Part shown: in pieces, positions 63,499 to 64,000 of the stretch
How positions within the stretch are numbered: the first letter of the stretch is position 1
Layout of the letters: every line of letters starts with the position of its first letter
Source: Rhodococcus sp. UNC23MFCrub1.1
GTDB taxonomy: Bacteria; Actinomycetota; Actinomycetes; Mycobacteriales; Mycobacteriaceae
DNA length: 64,000 bases
Assembly (NCBI RefSeq): GCF_000686025.1
Contig: NZ_JMLQ01000002.1
Coordinates: 372,001-436,000 of the forward strand
Direction of reading: 5' to 3'
The notes under the pieces: generated by a model
What the model saw: only the letters and a program-made list of their open reading frames with translations
What the model was told of the DNA's origin: nothing
Database searches by the model: none
Made by a program: the position numbers and the translations under genes

Positions 63499-64000
63499 AT
63501 GCGCACAGTGCCATTGGCCGAACAGATCGTGCTCGTGACGGGCGGTGCTCGCGGACTGGGTTCTGCGATCACGCGAGCGTTCCTGCAGCAGGGTTCCCGC
63601 GTCGTGGTCAACTACCACCGCAGTGCAGCCGCAGCCGATGCTCTGGCAAGCGAGTTCGGTCCTGACCGCGTTGTTGCGGTGCAGGCCGATGTCACGGACC
63701 GGCACCAGGTCGACGCGCTGTTCGACAGCGCCCGTGAGCATTTCGGGTCGACTGTCACCACCGTCGTCAACAACGCTTTGATCGACTTCTCGTTCAACGG
63801 TGACGACCGTGCCAAGGCCGACGAGATCGAGTGGTTGGCGTTCGACTCGCAGTTCCGCGGCAGCGTTGCCGGCGCTCTGCATACCACGCAGGCAGCTGCG
63901 CCGGGTATGCGGGAGAGGGCATTCGGGCGGATCATCACGATCGGCACCAACCTCGTGCAGAACCCCGTCGTTCCGTACCACGACTACACGGCGGCGAAGG
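63499..64000 (+). CDS. SDR-family oxidoreductase under TPP riboswitch control, 3' end missing
   Basis: The first 167 residues are visible: LAEQIVLVTGGARGLGSAITRAFLQQG (TGxxxGxG cofactor motif), VVVNYHRS (basic residue suggesting NADPH), QADVTD, VVNNALIDF (in place of NNAG), ITIGTN (catalytic Ser replaced by a Thr/Gly-rich strand) and YHDYTAAK (catalytic Tyr and Lys). It looks like a FabG-type reductase. The start ATG 63499 has AAGGGA 8 bases upstream inside a TPP riboswitch. This implies a role in thiamin supply or salvage, or a thiamin-linked downstream gene beyond the window. Confidence 0.85.
   Translation, partial: MRTVPLAEQIVLVTGGARGLGSAITRAFLQQGSRVVVNYHRSAAAADALASEFGPDRVVAVQADVTDRHQVDALFDSAREHFGSTVTTVVNNALIDFSFNGDDRAKADEIEWLAFDSQFRGSVAGALHTTQAAAPGMRERAFGRIITIGTNLVQNPVVPYHDYTAAK

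Noticed and set aside
63475-63981. 168-codon minus-strand frame at the right edge
   Set aside because: Antisense to the SDR, which has cofactor and catalytic motifs and a riboswitch with ribosome-binding site.

Overview
The window is GC-rich, densely packed chromosomal DNA. It has many GTG starts, 4-base ATGA/GTGA overlaps between co-directional genes, and convergent genes separated by 1-4 bases. An EspC/WXG-like (type VII secretion) gene pair, DUF3558 lipoprotein, DUF4185 (arabinan-active) secreted protein, HTH_67-type protein, LutABC, glpFKD with a SorC regulator and paired heteromer-type acyl-CoA dehydrogenases point to a mycolic-acid actinobacterium, most likely Rhodococcus or a close relative. 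The genus is an inference; no rRNA or tRNA is present to test it.

Left part (1-11.3 kb): a CitE-like lyase (cut by the window edge) and an IclR regulator are divergent from one long operon. That operon carries a complete branched-chain-amino-acid-type ABC importer (lipoprotein, two permeases, two ATPases), then a hydantoin-racemase-like protein, a flavin fumarate-reductase-like oxidoreductase, a hydantoinase-like amidohydrolase and a class III CoA-transferase. It looks like uptake and breakdown of a cyclic amide or similar acid whose identity is not evident. 11.3-20.6 kb: a secreted DUF4185 protein, a DUF3558 lipoprotein/EspC-like pair, a large FAD/Fe-S D-2-hydroxyacid dehydrogenase, an acyl-CoA dehydrogenase, a DUF2243/CtaG membrane pair and an alpha/beta hydrolase divergent from its TetR regulator.

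20.6-37 kb: a cupin; the tryptophan-to-anthranilate (kynurenine) genes; a response regulator with two membrane sensors, one lacking visible kinase boxes; a PhoD-like phosphatase; a TerD protein; an Hsp20 gene behind a CIRCE element; and a glycerol regulon (SorC-type regulator, glpF, glpK, glpD) closed by a perfect bidirectional terminator. 37-41.6 kb: a formate/nitrite-type channel, a small basic protein, a probable type VII polymorphic toxin with its partner and immunity genes, a TfoX-like protein and a lipoprotein glycerophosphodiesterase.

41.6-51.7 kb: a fructose-type sugar cassette (ABC importer, PfkB kinase, FrcK-like kinase, LacI regulator, class II aldolase) and an L-lactate cassette (LldR-like GntR regulator with two perfect operators, lutABC). 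51.7-55.5 kb: a lower-GC patchwork with a nuclease/phosphatase-fold protein, an orphan HipB-like regulator, and a MerR-type DNA-binding domain fused to DNA polymerase beta-clamp-like domains with a small partner protein. 55.6-64 kb: an MFS transporter, a GntR regulator and an acyl-CoA ligase/hydratase/two-dehydrogenase operon linked by a shared 20-base motif, then a NarL-type response regulator and, at the right edge, an SDR gene preceded by a TPP riboswitch.

The observations most worth following are the TPP riboswitch on an SDR, the MerR-beta clamp fusion, the type VII toxin/immunity module, and the hydantoinase/racemase/CoA-transferase operon with its own importer.
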